Below are positions 33,781 through 47,600 of a stretch of 64,000 nt of DNA, piece by piece. Numbering within the stretch: position 1 is the stretch's first letter; every line of letters starts with the position of its first letter. The notes below the pieces were generated by a model, which was given only the letters and a program-made list of their open reading frames with translations, had not been told where the DNA came from and ran no database searches. Position numbers and translations under genes: made by a program. This DNA comes from Cylicocyclus nassatus (Eukaryota; Nematoda; Chromadorea; Rhabditida; Strongylidae), in NCBI GenBank assembly GCA_958299035.1, contig CATQJL010000316.1, positions 26,604,012 to 26,668,011 of the forward strand. Direction: 5' to 3'.

Positions 33781-36499
33781 TCAATTTGAAGATATCGTCT
33801 ATTCCCCACAGTATAGCGGGCGGAGCTTTGCTGACGTTTGCCAACGTATGCGCGTGGCAGTTTTGATAGCTAAAGATTACAAAAGCCAATGCCTAAAGTG
33901 GAGGTTCAACAAGTTTTTCAACATGTTTAAATGTTTGCAGGGCTACGACCGCTATACGCATGGGAAACGCGTATAGCATTTAAGATATATTAATTCAATG
34001 ATTTGAATATGAAAAGACTTATGGGACATTTTAATTTTTCTTATTAATGACTTGTTTTGGCTGTTAACATTTTTGAGGGCAACTTACGAAATCAAAGAGC
34101 ATGACAATAATGGCTCCCTCATAGTACGTCGCAGCCTGCTGCAACCTATCGCGCCTGCGCTTGCGCCGCTGCAGTCGCATCGAAAACGCGCCCATGCCAC
34201 CGCAGCTTCTCCTGTTCCTCTATATCTGCTGTGCACGTTCGCATTCGTAGGGAGTAACCATTTAGAATTCCAGTCTTCTTTCTCTTTTGCCTTGTTCGAA
34301 CATAGGTTCAACGGTTTTTCATTCAGGTTAAATTTTGGGTGGATCTCGATTTCGCAAAACATGCTTCGATTCAATAGTTCTTAGTCAATAACTTCAATGC
34401 GCTGTTCTACCTAGTATTACTTGTAAGTATAGTACTACTTTATTTTCATATTTTGCATATTTTCACTGCACCTGCAGCGGCGTGCGCCTAGCCTGCGGTG
34501 TGGTATGAAGAACCTCAAAAAAGAAAACTAAAGTTCTGCATCAAAACAGTTTTTTCCAAAGTTATGCACATCAATTCCTCCAAATTTACGTTACAGACCC
34601 AAATATCAAAGATGCTGGTTTGCAGATCAATCTCCTCGCGCTGTATTTGGATATAAAAAGTCAAATCAGCCATAGTCATCTTGCAAAGCAATTCTATTCT
34701 TGTAAAGTTAGCACTTAATACGTGCAAAAATTCTTTGAAGTCTTCAGCCTTCAAAGTATTTTTCGAATGTTGGATCTATAATCCATAGTGGGCAATAGTC
34801 AAAATGTGGAATCACATATACCTTATAAAGTCCAAACAAATTGTCTGTGAATGTTTCGAGAAATCGTAATTTGCAGCAGTATTGCGTAGTCAATATAGTC
34901 AATGAATTTTGATTGTATCAAAACTCCCAAATCTTTAGCTCTAATAGACTCTTCACTAGTTCAACATCGTCAATGGTAACCCAGAGCGGCTGCATATCTT
35001 GTCAAAAAGGGCATTTGCAAGGATTTAATAGCCAGCGAATATCAAGGAAAGCATGCATATTATATTAATGTCTCTCATTCGAATTACAGTTTGATGTTAT
35101 TAGTTTACTTGATTTGGGAGCTTTTGAGCTCCCTTATACACGTTTCGGGCTCTTCAACAAAATATGCTCGGTCCCTTATTAATTCTTTCAGAGAATTGTT
35201 TAGCAGACAAGAATTGCGATTTGTCAAGCCTTTAGAAATTGATGTGCAAATTGATAAAGTGCCCTTTCACATGCACCAAAAAAGAATAGATTTTTCTTTT
35301 GAAAATGCATGAAACGGGACAGCTGCATGCATAAAATAACGTAAACATTCAGAAGTAGACTGTATTTTTCAAAAACGACTTACATCTTGATACGATGAGA
35401 AAAGTGATCAGTAGGGAATTTTACATTTTCAAAGTGTACGCACCCATATAAGCTCACTTTTTCGAAACATTCAAAGAAGTCGTTTCTTTCCACTGCGGTC
35501 ACAATTCTTACTGACTTGAGTTCCTAATAAAAAGCGTTTCTAAATGTAAAGCCACCTTAATTGAAATGAATTCAAAATCAACAGAAGCAGATAATATTAC
35601 AGTGGAAAAAAAGAAGAAATTAATAACATACAAATCTAAGATCTCTTCCCTGAAATTCATTTGGAAGAGGCAATTGTATTGATTGGCACAGAGACGAATT
35701 TCTAACGCGTTACAATATTATGAATGCGCTGCACACTGCTAGGCTCTTCTCACATATCTGATAACAAAGAAGAGGGGTAAGTTGAAACATACAGCAGCTT
35801 CTCTCACTAATGGCTAACCATCTTCGGTATATCTATCAACGCAGTGCAATTTTAGGACATAGGTTTAATTTCGCACCCTATACCAAAGAACTATGAGCCA
35901 TAAAAGTGTCAAGAGACGAAACACTTATGATTTAATAAGAGTTGGGCGTAATTGTATGTTGCAGTTATTGGCAGTGGTGAAACGGCAGCAGTTGATGAAT
36001 GATTCTGAAAACGAGACAGTCGAATTTTAAGGGAACAAAAAAACAAACTTATCTTTCTTATATAAAGAATTTGCTTGCACAGAAATTTAGATTTTCTCGA
36101 ATTTGCAGGATTCTCTGAATCACCATCTCTACAAAAAAAGTTTGTCGGAACATCGGCTATCACGTCAGAAAGTTTCTAGCTAATCAGAAGCCCGTCTTTC
36201 CAGATATAATCAAAGAAATTCATGCTTATCTTAGAAGTAAGTAAAAGGAAGTAAAACTATCGATTTTAAAAAGGAAACTGATAACATAATCAAGAAGATA
36301 GAGAAAAAGCAGAAATTTTGGGAAATTTTTTTACCACTACCGCGTACGATGGCACTGCTCAAATTATGTATTGCAAATGCGCCCATGCTTTAACTTTTCC
36401 CCCGTCGCTGACATTCAACGTTTAGATAATAAACAGTGAAGTGCTAAGCTTTAGAAACAAGTAAAAGCATTACCTAAGTGTGAACGCAACATTTCCCTC
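33781..36499. other. Unassigned intergenic sequence
   Basis: No gene, RNA or clear element recognised across this stretch. A GC-rich patch at 34120-34210 and another at 34468-34500 share a CTGCAGCGGCG word in inverse orientation but do not define an element. A 73-codon frame at 35091-35312 is unrecognised. Confidence 0.35.
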
Positions 36500-37490
36500 T
36501 CAAACCTAAGGCCTAAAAGTACTACTGTTTCAGGGAAAATTCTTTGAAAGCTCGTCAAAGACAAGCTACTTGACCGGTGAAAAAAACATTCCCTTCCATT
36601 TGAATGTCTTTTTCCGGGAGATTTCACCACTGCATTCAGATACATTTTTTTGACCGGATCAGCCGTCAACGAAAATAAATCAATGTATGTTGTATTCTTT
36701 AATTCTGTCGAAAGCTTTGACAGGGCTGACAAGCTTGAAACTTACGTCGCCGACAATGGCTCGGCTGATTAATTTTCACTTTATGACAGGCGCACGACTG
36801 TTTGCGAGGAAATAAGATTTTCAAGGCGATTTTCCTGCAGAAGCGAAGTACGTCAAAGCAACATAGTTTCGCCACTTCTTTGTCTCACCTACACCGCTAA
36901 ATTACCTTCACTTCTCAAAACCCACTCCCCACTAGAATATCACAACGAAGATTTTTGCGAACAACATCAACATTTACTTCTGTTATAAGGATGAAGAACA
37001 ACATGCAGCATACATTGCAACACTTCTATAGAAAGAAGTGATTTTTTTGGTCAAAGCAACGGAATTCACCCGCTAATGCGCTCAAACTCAAAGTGATGCC
37101 CTTGGTAATTCTCCTACTCAGATTCAGACGTGCAATGGCACTGAATTAGAATAATGCAGTGGCACTGAAGATTTAGGAGTTTCTGATGAAAACCAGCTCA
37201 GTTTTCCCTCCACAGTGACTCCATAACACCAATAAAGTATTATCTGTCCTCCTTCTAGTTCTCTGAAGCATACACAGCAACGACCCAGCTCTTTTGAAAT
37301 TGTAGAAAGCTTATGTTTTGCCGATTTCAGAATCTGCGTTGCCGGTATGGAGTCCTTTTTGAGAAAGAATATTGAGAGGCTAGAAAGAGTACACAAAACC
37401 TTCTTAAAAATCATATTCTACAGATGCTTTCCCGACCCTAATCACCCTCGTCATTACCATCCTGCGCTTCCAGACTATCACCCTGAGGTT
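36500..37490 (+). pseudogene. CR1/Jockey-like non-LTR reverse transcriptase, decayed
   Basis: Plus-strand pieces in order. First is ILxKLVKDKLLD near 36540, then ENKSMYVVFFNSVESFDRAD near 36670-36735 (where active RTs have DVVYxDFSKAFD, so the catalytic Asp is lost). SEVRQSNIVSPLLCLTYTAK near 36845 stands for the GVPQGSVLSPLLF motif. EDLGVSDENQLSFPS follows near 37165, and PVWSPFLRKNIERLERVHK with IIFYRCFP near 37330-37430 is the typical CR1-clade C-terminal motif. Frameshifts and stops separate the pieces. No endonuclease domain was seen upstream. Confidence 0.72.
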
Positions 37491-38536
37491 ACGTAGTTTC
37501 AAATACAGACGCGCGCGGCACAACCGGGCGGTAGGCTTCACATTGGTATCGTAAACTGGGAATCAAGATTTTTTACAGCATTTAACACTTTCATCTGTCG
37601 TGCTAGATGGATGAGTCTATTACCGAAAAAACATAACTTTTCCAAAAGCTTTTTACAATTTCGCAAAAAGTTGAGATTAATCAACTTCTTGGAAGTTTTG
37701 TACATTTCGATATGTGATAACTGCGTCGCCTCTTTTATCAATGGCGGTGCATCTTCCTCAAGCTTTTGCAACTTTCTTTTTTTTTTCGCGGTGATTTTGG
37801 AACTGGATCAACGATTTTTGACTATTTATTGCAGATTTTCGGGGTTTTTTTTGCATATTTTGCTCAACACTTAGCATTCAAGAAATGCTTTCCTTCCTAA
37901 TGTCCCGTTGCATTCGTTTTCGGCAGAATTTAGATCGTTTCTTCAAAGGTAGCCGTTCGAGTACATCGACAAAGAATGAGCCCTTTACCTTGGTATCTCC
38001 CCACCCCGCTCGCCCAGGATCCTGACGGACTGGTCCGTTCCTGGTTAAGTTGGTCAGCTGAGCCATCTTATTAATTGTGACGTAATGATGTTGCTTTCGT
38101 GCATGGGAACGGGAAATCGAAAGGTACCCCTCATCGTTCGAATGAGGGAGAACGTCCTGAAGAAGCGAGAGGACGATCATTGTATTCTGTCCATGTTTTC
38201 ACTCCTCGACTACCATGTGTGTATAAATAAATTAATAAATAAATCTTATCAAACTCAACCGGTTTGAAAATAGGTATTAGCTTGAGAAAATTCGCATGAG
38301 GATTTTAAGCGTAAGGATGTGAAAAACATCGTTCTTCCCTCGTTTCAGAATGAATGGTCAAATGTCTGTTCGCAAAGTGTACGCGATACGACTCTTAATT
38401 TGTACACATTTTTTGCATAAACCATATCGGAGCTAGGTGCTGTTACTTCCATAAGTGACTCATTTTGATTCTGTTCCTGGCCTGATCATTCACTATGAAT
38501 AGTTAACGACTTGAATTCCAGCCAGGCATTTCAGCA
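37491..38536. other. Sequence upstream of the DUF1647 gene
   Basis: No repeat or gene recognised. It may contain the promoter of the gene starting at 38537, but no specific element is visible. Confidence 0.35.
38530..38536 (+). promoter_or_regulatory. Candidate splice or trans-splice acceptor before the start codon
   Basis: GGCATTTCAGCA directly precedes the ATG at 38537. A TTTCAG acceptor two bases before a start codon is the usual arrangement of spliced-leader trans-spliced nematode genes. It could equally be the 3' end of an intron in the 5' untranslated region. Confidence 0.5.
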
Positions 38537-38662
38537 ATGTGCTCCGAAAAAGTAAGTCAAAGACTGACATGGGGATGTAGCGCTGTTTTCGCTTACCTGT
38601 TCATTTTGTTATTCTTCCGCATGTATCCTACAACCTTCGTATCAGTAGAGGAGGATTTCGTA
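38537..38662 (+). CDS. DUF1647 gene, exon 1 (signal anchor)
   Basis: Encodes 42 residues beginning MCSEKVSQRLTWGC, with a hydrophobic VFAYLFILLFF anchor and no obvious cleavage site, which fits a type II Golgi or ER membrane protein. It is followed by a GTAAGT donor. Confidence 0.75.
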
Positions 38663-41600
38663 GTAAGTTAAAGACTAACACCTTTCCAATAAGCAAAGTA
38701 GATAACAATAGAAGTTTGAGAATACTATTCCAAATCTTTCAGTATGACATCATTCGGAACGATTGTGCGTGCCAACATGAAAATGTGATTTACGATTTCT
38801 GCTATCGCCTTCCTACAAACACGAGCATCAAAGGGCGGCGCTTTGATTGCAAATACATCGCACATCTTCAAAACCTAGGTAAGTCATTGCTGCTTATCGA
38901 TACTAATAATATCGATATAATGTCGGCCGAAAGCTCGCTCTTTTGGGCGATCCACAAATTTGAAGAGCTAAGATAGGCAGACGTTTCAAGTATCCGACGC
39001 TATGCTTTTGGTTAATTTTTTCAGCAAGCACTTAATACTATGTTCAGCTTCTTTTTCAAAATCTTCATTCCAAACATTTAGAAAGGTTGTTTTATGACTA
39101 ACAAATGGAAAAATCTTTTGCAATGTGTACTTTTTTTTACAGCTAATTTTGGTGTTTTTACTATTATTTGTTAGAGTGACCGAAACCGAATTTCGCACTC
39201 GGGCTATCGAAATCTCGAAGTTCATTAAAAGACAAGTGAGTTGAATTACCAATCGATGCGATATTCTTCTCCCACTGTATGTTGCTTTTCTTACAATTGC
39301 AGCTGACTTACCTTCTGACTTACCTTTCCAAAAATCAAAGTAATAACGGAGATTTTACACCTATAAAGAAGTTTTATAGGTGATTGGTGAAGTTTTATAG
39401 GTGATTTTGTGCTACAAAATTTCAAGCACAAACTTTCAGAAAGACATTTCCAAATTTGTAAAAGAACACTTCGGCTCTTAAGTTTCATTGGGAGAAGAAA
39501 TGCAGACTACACAATAGCAGGGCTCGACATGAGGTGGCTTTTTCAATTTTGCAAAAACGAAGTCCCCGCCGATTTCGCTACACAAAAACGACATCACCTA
39601 TGACGCGAATAGGAACGGGCCAATCACGAATAACAAAAAATAATGAGACAAAACTTGAAAGCAGCATGAACAGACGAAAAGAAACTAAAGAACTTTGTAT
39701 TCTCCGAATTGGCGGCATGCTGTGTCCGGCGCGCACCGTTGCGCGCTCGGAGCAGGCTTGCCGCCGCCATACAAAATATTTAGAGGGCTATAACTAGGCG
39801 AGGAAAAGGGGGTTTGGCGAGATTCAAAAACTCAGTTATAGGGTTTTTGATGCAGAACAAAGATATGCTAAACTTGTTAAAAATTATGTGAAGGAAGGGA
39901 AATTCATGACTTTTCCTTTTTACAGCCACTTCAGGTGGCCGTCCAGGTGGCTGTAAAGCCACCTAACTCCTAAAAAAGTTTGCCGCGACTTCAATTCACA
40001 TAACTTTTTCATAATTTTTTGCACATAGTACTATTCCCCCATTGCCCTTCTACACACCCATTTTGGTTTCATTTCATTTTCACTTCGCTTTAAACAAGCC
40101 CTTTGTTTGTTTAAGAGACCATGCTGCCGGCATGCCGGCAGCGTGCCGGCAGCAGATCGAAAGACAGCGGCATGCTCTTTAGCAAAAACGGTATCTCTTT
40201 TGCTTTTTACTTCCCAAACGATATCCAGCTTGCCCGGTAAGCCAGCTGTGCCGAGCCCTGCACTTTTATAAAGCTGTGTAAGTTTTTCCTCGTGCCTTAG
40301 GAGAACAAATTGGTATTAAGGAACTTTAAGGAAGAACTTAAGTGTTCAGATTTCTAAGTGTTGATTGGCCTCGACATCAAAGCAGCTTACGATGGGTTTA
40401 GTTTTTGAGTGCCAAAATTTTGCAAAACTGCCTAAAGTTCGCAGTTATCTATGAGGCAAGCTACATCTTGTAGGTGTCTGCTTCGAGAAGTGTTTATTTC
40501 GTCTTTTTGTGCAGCGTTGCATACTCCGTTCTGTAAAATGTGTTCATCTGTATTCAAAACAGTTTCTGACTTTTGTGATAACAATGTGCATATTGGTTGA
40601 CTTGCTTGAAACTGCACTCAGCAAAATATGCAGAATGGACTTGAAACGACTGCGACCGACGACATGCATAATCAGACGAAAAAGCCTAATCAGATAATGA
40701 CATCAGTGAAATAGCTGATTATGACGGCAACCAAGTTTGCAACAGAACAAGCAGGCATATTATCAGTGTGGAAGAGTGAGAAGTAGTGAGAAAGGTCTAC
40801 GCGATGACAACAAATAATTTCAAAACAGGTCCATGCTCCAGAAACTGTCCACGAATTTTATGCGATGGTTGCACAATATGACCAAATTTTGAGCACGTAC
40901 AATCGAGTAGATTTCCTGCTTTAGTACCCCCGCAGACGCGACAACGCTTGAGCGTCAACTGTTGCCATTGCGAGAGTTTATCATTTTTGTTTTTTAGGTG
41001 AGGCGTTGCTGCTAAATAAAGTCAAGTTGAAAAATACCTTTTGTTGTTAAGTGGTTATATGCTCACTTTCAGGTATCCACGTGGATGCTGCCTCGCGTAG
41101 GCTTTCAAGCTTGAATTATTGTTTTTATCACACGAACTCAACGATTAAATGCTACTTCGTTTTGTGCGAATGCCGAAGTTGCTGCAGCGCAAGTTTAGTG
41201 GCTTCCAAAGAAATGTTTCACAGGAAGAAAAGGCAAGAAAAGACGAAAGAAAAGGAAAGACAAAAAATACGAATGAAACTGAAGCAATACGATATGCTTC
41301 CACTTGTATGCTCGCCATCAAGCGATGATATATTTACAACGATTTATCAAACAAGCAAGGATTAAGCGAAGAATACCTAGGAAACACTCGCTCGAAAACC
41401 TGCACTGTTGTTGAGGCGCAAACGCTGTCGCTCCTGCAGCGATACTGTATTGAAGGCACTGTCCCTGCAAATTCTGCATCTACACCTTTCTGCATGTTTT
41501 AAGCATTTTTGACGCGTAAAACACGAATTCGAGCTTGTATCGGTGTGAAAGACCGGTTTTTGGGCTTTTACCCAGTTTCAAAGGCAGCTCGAACAGAGTT

Positions 41601-44600
41601 TTAATGGAAATTTGGGAGGCCCGGACATGGTGACTCTGCCGCTTGTATTTGCTTTCGACGGCATGAAAAATGCGGTAGCGGTCATGGGGGTCCCGCGCCG
41701 AACAGATAAGCAAAGCTGTCTGAGCGCGCGCCCTTTGGGGTTGCGTGCGCCGGTTCAAGGGCTATTTCCTCGGCACAAGGGGAACATCAATCAGCCGGAT
41801 TTGACCTGGAGGTCAGTGGGGACCAAGAATCTCACCACAGCCATATCCTCCAGTGCACGAATCTGCAGGCGCACAATGCCTTCAAGCAGAAAATCTACTA
41901 GATGTACTATAAATCTACAATGTATTATATATTATATATCTATTAGGTCTTTCCATAAGCTCATGGGCTCTCATAAACCAACGAAATGACCGAGTTTTGT
42001 CAAAATTCAGTCGATAAACTATTTTTCGCTGCTGCACGCAACTTCTGCCTCCTTGCCGTCAAATTTTCAACTTCGTTTTTCGAAAGCTCAGCAGGTCTGT
42101 TCCCAAAAAGTCGTCTAATGAATGCCTAAAATCGTCTTTGGATTTGGAACAAGCATTGTTTATAGGATTAGCAAGAGAGCCTAAGAGAGGATCATCTAAT
42201 GAGGAAAAGTCTTATTGTGAGAAGTATATCGGATACTGATATGTCTCCCAGTCAAGTCTTGCATCAGTTTTAAACGTTGTCATAGAGAGCCATACTTTGT
42301 CACGCAGAAGAATTCATTGGACCTATCTTATGAGTCGTTTTGCGGTAAGGATTGATTGACAGTGCAGTTGAGTTACGTACGGTATAATCGACGTTTTGTT
42401 CTTGTCTAGCAGTTACAGTACAGAACCTTTTGCTTGTCCTAAAACTCTTATTTAGGGGACACCCTGCTCTTGGTTTCTTTGAAACAATTTTATCCTCTTT
42501 GTCTCGAATTGACGAAGAAGCGACATTTTTTATATCCGGCAAAGAAAACCCATGCAAAAACACTTGTACGAAAAATGAGCAGATGTCAAAAATACTTCTT
42601 GTAGTTTGAAAATTCCACATTCCGACGCTGAAAACTGAAAAAAATTGAAGCTTGTCAGCTTTTCCATCAGAATCAATGGGTTCTTCGTGAAGAACATGAT
42701 CAGCTCTTTTCAACGATTTGTGCATCTTCCCCCATAACAACCGGCTTTCAAAGAAGTGAAAACGAGAATGGAAACGCTACAAGCTTATAGAACGACCTAA
42801 TATGTACTTTCTTGACGTCCCTTATATCAGATTGTTTCCTCGTTGAGTAAGGAAAAAATCGCTCTCAATTTTCTTGAGAAAGACCGCACCAGATATTGGG
42901 GGTGGTTTTCCAGATCAGCGGTCTAAATCTGCACTTCAACATAATTGCTCCTTTCTAGAAACTTCTGAGCGATCTAGCGCTCTTCAATCAGGAAGTTAAC
43001 TCAAAGAAAAATTCTGCGTTTCTTCTTACAAGGAAATGGTCAAAAGTCAAAGTGGCCAATCCATGCAAGCTGCATACCATCATGCAGCATAAAATGCTGA
43101 CTTCAAATCTGTCTTCCTTATCTGCGGAACGCCTTTGTAAGCGAAGTTATGAGCAGTTTTATGCGAAAAAAGTGAGTTAAAAGTTGTGAAATTAGGCGTA
43201 TTATTGCCCATTTGGCTCATCTGTAGGTATAGACCATTTAAAGTAACCTAGCTGGATGTTTTGATTTAATATTAGTTGCCGAAAGCAATGTCGCTTTTTT
43301 CAAATGGACGTTACATTTCGTGGAACCAGATTTTCAAGAGCCCTTAGAAGCGTTCGATGCAGGATTTCATCCTCTTTCTAGCGTTTGTAACCTCATTGCA
43401 TAATGTTCAATGAGCTCTCGAAAAATCACCAAAATCTACGATTCATGCTTTTTGCCATGGTCAAATTCGGTTTTTCTCTAAATTTTTGTACTGATTCCCC
43501 GAAGAAGTGCAAGTAGTGGACAGATAGAGCGAATCCTATAGGATACGAATCAAATTTCTTCTTCTCCTTAGCTCGCCCAAAAGAATTTCTAAAACCAATT
43601 CTTTAATGGTATCAAATTCTATATTTGGTCAACTAAAATCTCACAGAACACTAACCGGCGACGAGCAACTTGTGTGTCATACAGCGTAGCTTTTTCTCCT
43701 TTTTATACTAGTTGTTCTTTGTTTCTGATTCATAAAGCTTTGCGTGATAAATCATCATAATTCAGGTTTTCCAAGGAGCCCCGCGCTGTATACTGAATTT
43801 TCGAAATTTGCTAATGTGAAGCGTCAAATAATCATTTCCTTTGTGAATTTAGTGTCAAGACATAATACACTTTTGTAAGTTTCAAAATCCGTAGATTTAT
43901 TAGTGTTTGATGCATTTATACCTGAAACAAGGCTGTTAAAATTCGTTGCTTCCAATACCAAACCTATACTAAAATTACTATGGACTATGGAAAGCAGAAA
44001 AAAAATTGGTGCTGCTTTCTGTAGGATTTGGTCTCCTTCCGAGAGTTGTTGTAGGAATTTGAAAAAATTGTGAAAGTTGACCTTCCCAAAAAGCATATGT
44101 CGCAGATTTTGGTAATTTTTCAAAAGCCCATTGAATATTATGCAGTGGCTTTATAACCATTAAAAAGAGAATGAAATGCTGCATCGAAAGCTATCAAGAT
44201 TCTTACAAATCTTTGTTTCACGAGATGTGGCATACATTTGAAAAAAGCGACATTGCTTTTGAAACGACCCAATATCAATCCGAAAACGACTCTGCACGGC
44301 TAAATGTGCCCTTTATACGCACGACCTCTTAGTAAAAAGGTGAGCTTCATTGGCCTAAACCTCATCCACAAAAGTGGTCTGCAGAAAAGAAAATCAGATT
44401 TTGGGTCAGCGCTTTATGCTGCACCTAATGGTATGCAGCTTGCTTGAATTGGCCACTTCGAATTCTGACCATCCCCTGTCAAGAAAACTAGCACTGATGT
44501 GATGAATTGCATTATATTAGGTTGTAAAGAAAGTGTCCGAGGCAGAGTGATTTTTTTTGAAGCTACAAACTTCATTGCAAAGACACTTTTGCCCAAAACA

Positions 44601-47600
44601 TATATTTGTCTTGATGGCTTTTCAGCAATTCACTGCGGTCCAAAAGCATGCGCAGAAGGGAAAAAGGTGGTCGTGAAAAGTGGCCTATTTGTGCAGGATT
44701 ACACGATGAAGGCTGGAGAGCTTAAATGCTGCAGCTATATAGAAGTCTGCTGGGGCTGTTATGGGTACCATTCTTTTTGCAGCCACCTGCAAAAAATCTT
44801 TTCCAGAAAGTTTAAAAAATCAATCATTTTTGCCCCTTAGAAATGCACCATTTTTTGAGTAAGTGAATTTGAAGTCTTGTCGTTCTGCTTAGGGTGGACC
44901 AAATCTTTGATTACTGCGAACATTGTTGGGGTGGTGCATGACACATCTTTTGGACCCATCATCCAGGCGTGATGATCCCCGCAGAGGCGACGCGAGTTGC
45001 GAAAAGGATTGTAGTGATGCAAGTTTACAGCTTGTGATTTCTAAGCTTAAATCGCAAAACTCGAGTGCAGCTGCAGGTCAGAAGTTAACAGGCTTCTTAA
45101 TCAGATCACCCATGATTCAAACGAAATTCTTTGAATTGCACAAAAATGGTTGGAAAGGTTTTCCTTTTTGAGTGCAGATCAAACACGTCTTCGCATCGGT
45201 AAAAACTGAAAGCCGTATTGAAAACTTTAAGCTTGGTGTTAAAGTCCGATCGAGCGCCGAAAAAAGGTTTGAAAAAAGTTTCAAAAGTGCCCCGGAACTT
45301 TCTTGACAACCTAACAGAACGTGCTTATGTGCAACGGCTTTACTTCCAAGTTCTATGGCAATGGTAATGTCTAAATATTCAAGTAAACGATTTTGCTAAT
45401 TATGAAGTTGAGAATAAAGGGCTAAGCTCAGGTCTCCTGTCAAACCAAAGCACCGTCAACTTTCAAAACTATTACATGCCTGCCCCCAGGTTTGTGACGG
45501 CAATATCAGAAAATCACTTCGAAGAAGGTCTCACCTTGGTGAGTTTGCTCAAAATGACTCTGCTTGTTCACATATGTTAAGGAGCGTTGTTCAATGCTTA
45601 CGATTCTTTTTTTCGCCACGCTCAAAACCATTTGCAGACATCATGGATAAAACAGTTTGAGTCTCAACTGATCAACAGTCGCTGCTATTGCTGTGACTAT
45701 GCAAAGTGCGTACCTAGTACGCTTTTCGTTACGTCTTCTGCAAATTTTTAGTGCTCTTTGTTGCTATGTTCATGTTGTATGGGATATATACAGCACATTT
45801 CTGGGAACAGCGCGCAACTCTGCTCAGAATAAAGAATAATGATTCGACTTTCTCAAACCTTCTGCGGGCATGCGCCGAATGCACTCTACATCATAGTCGA
45901 GGAGGCTACTGAATGCTTGCGAGCCTATTATAGTGATTTTCGAGGCCACACGATCACCATTTAGTGCTTTTATCCTCCCAGATTACTCTGATACCAATTT
46001 ACGGCCCCGCAGGGTAGGAGGGCTTGGTTGGCCCGGAAGCGTGGATCGAACTGGGATCTGGCCATTGCGGCGCCTCATTTAATACGCCACTCTCTCTCGA
46101 TACTGCATAGCCGCAAGCTAAATGAATCTAATTTAGAAGAATGAGCAAATTCAATGACAAACCGTTCAATTTTGAAGAACTTCTGGTTTTTACAATAAGA
46201 TCAAAGGACTTACGAAGATGAGCTACGCTCAATCCAAAATCTGCGACGAACGACGCGGCGAAATAAGGTGATAAATTGTATATGAAATGTAGAGCGTTTG
46301 TGCTCATAGAGATCATATTACATGTTATAATACCGCGTTTTTATCACCGAAGGACGGCTCTATTTGTAATACACGACAGTCTTTCAAAACAGTTTGAACC
46401 TCTTAAATTCTTTTACAGTTCAGTCCTCTCATAACATTGGGAAAGCTTTGGAAAAAGCTAGGAAGCTTGCGAAATTCTGCAAAAACTTACAACTGGCTTC
46501 TTAGCATGCTGCTAACAACTGATGATGCGCACAAGGACAACATGTTTATTTGAAGTGGCTTTTTCAATTGGGATGTGTACCACATTAAGAAGCACAAAAC
46601 GCTTGTTTCAAATCTGCCTTCCTTATCTGCGGAACATACACGAACGAGGAGGTATGAGCGTTTGTTGAAGCAAAAAATTGGATTTATATTTTTAAGCAAT
46701 TCTATACCAGGTAAGACAATAACAGTGATAATATTTCTCTAGCACTTTCACGCTTTCGCTTTCCACGGGTATTAAAGGCAGATTTGAAATTAGCGTTTTA
46801 TGCCCCTTGGTGTCGTATAAATCTCATTCGAAAAAGCCTCTTCAACTAAACGTGCTTCCTTTGTCTGTAGGGCTCACTAGGCATTAGCACTAAGAGACAT
46901 TCGAAAACACAGTCTCCCTTGTTCTACGAAATATCACGAAATACTTTTTGAGCGAAGATATACAAGAGTTTCGAAATGATGAAACGGAAATCAAAGACAC
47001 TGCGGTTTCTAAATCATTTGAGGTGCAACAAACCAGGGAAGACAAAACTTGACCTGTTTACTAATAGAGCTGCTGAAGCATATATGCACTAAAGAATCAT
47101 CTAAGACAAGAAAAGATCAAACAATTAAATGCTTAGTCCATGCCAGCCCAGCTGGTAAAATACTTGAAGTACAAGTTAACTTTAGAAAGTTGAAGACAGC
47201 TTTTGCTTACGTTAATTTTTTCATAGTTTGTTGAACATCGTTCTATTCTCGTCGCACCAAACACACAAAACTTGGTGTCATATCATTGCTTATTGATGTA
47301 ATGTCAAAGCTTCATAAACCAAGCCACTTGTCTCTCGCGCACAAGTTCATATCACGCACGAGACTACGTTTGACATACACGATCCTTTCACAGAGGCGAC
47401 GCTTGGGCAAAGCAAAATTGACGTACTCAAATGCTATTTGATGAGGCGACCACCTTCCCACATCTTCAAAATAAAAGCGCTGGGTGCTTGGAGTAATCTA
47501 TGGTTTCAGTTATCTTACTTGTAACAATCTGCTAATGGTTTTTGCATTTATGTGTGTTTGAGTGTGTCTATCTGCCACTTATGAGATTCGGCGAGTTCCA

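Noticed and set aside
34084..34384. Overlapping 96- and 110-codon frames in a GC-rich patch
   Set aside because: Both strands are open because of composition. There are no motifs or splice context.
39177..39383. Exon-like stretches (an acceptor before GTGACCGAAACC with a GTGAGT donor, and another after TTGCAG) that could extend exon 2 of the DUF1647 gene
   Set aside because: They keep phase but show no family motif, whereas the exon at 45432 completes the Gly codon and continues with the expected LL and FVTA motifs.
42300..42740. 146-codon frame in the TTAGGTC element as a transposase
   Set aside because: No DDD/DDE-context or helix-turn-helix wording was recognised, and the element is short for an autonomous mariner.
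45741..45908. Frame with a hydrophobic start and LLRACAECTLHHS inside intron 3
   Set aside because: No good donor or phase link to flanking exons and no family match. Probably chance.
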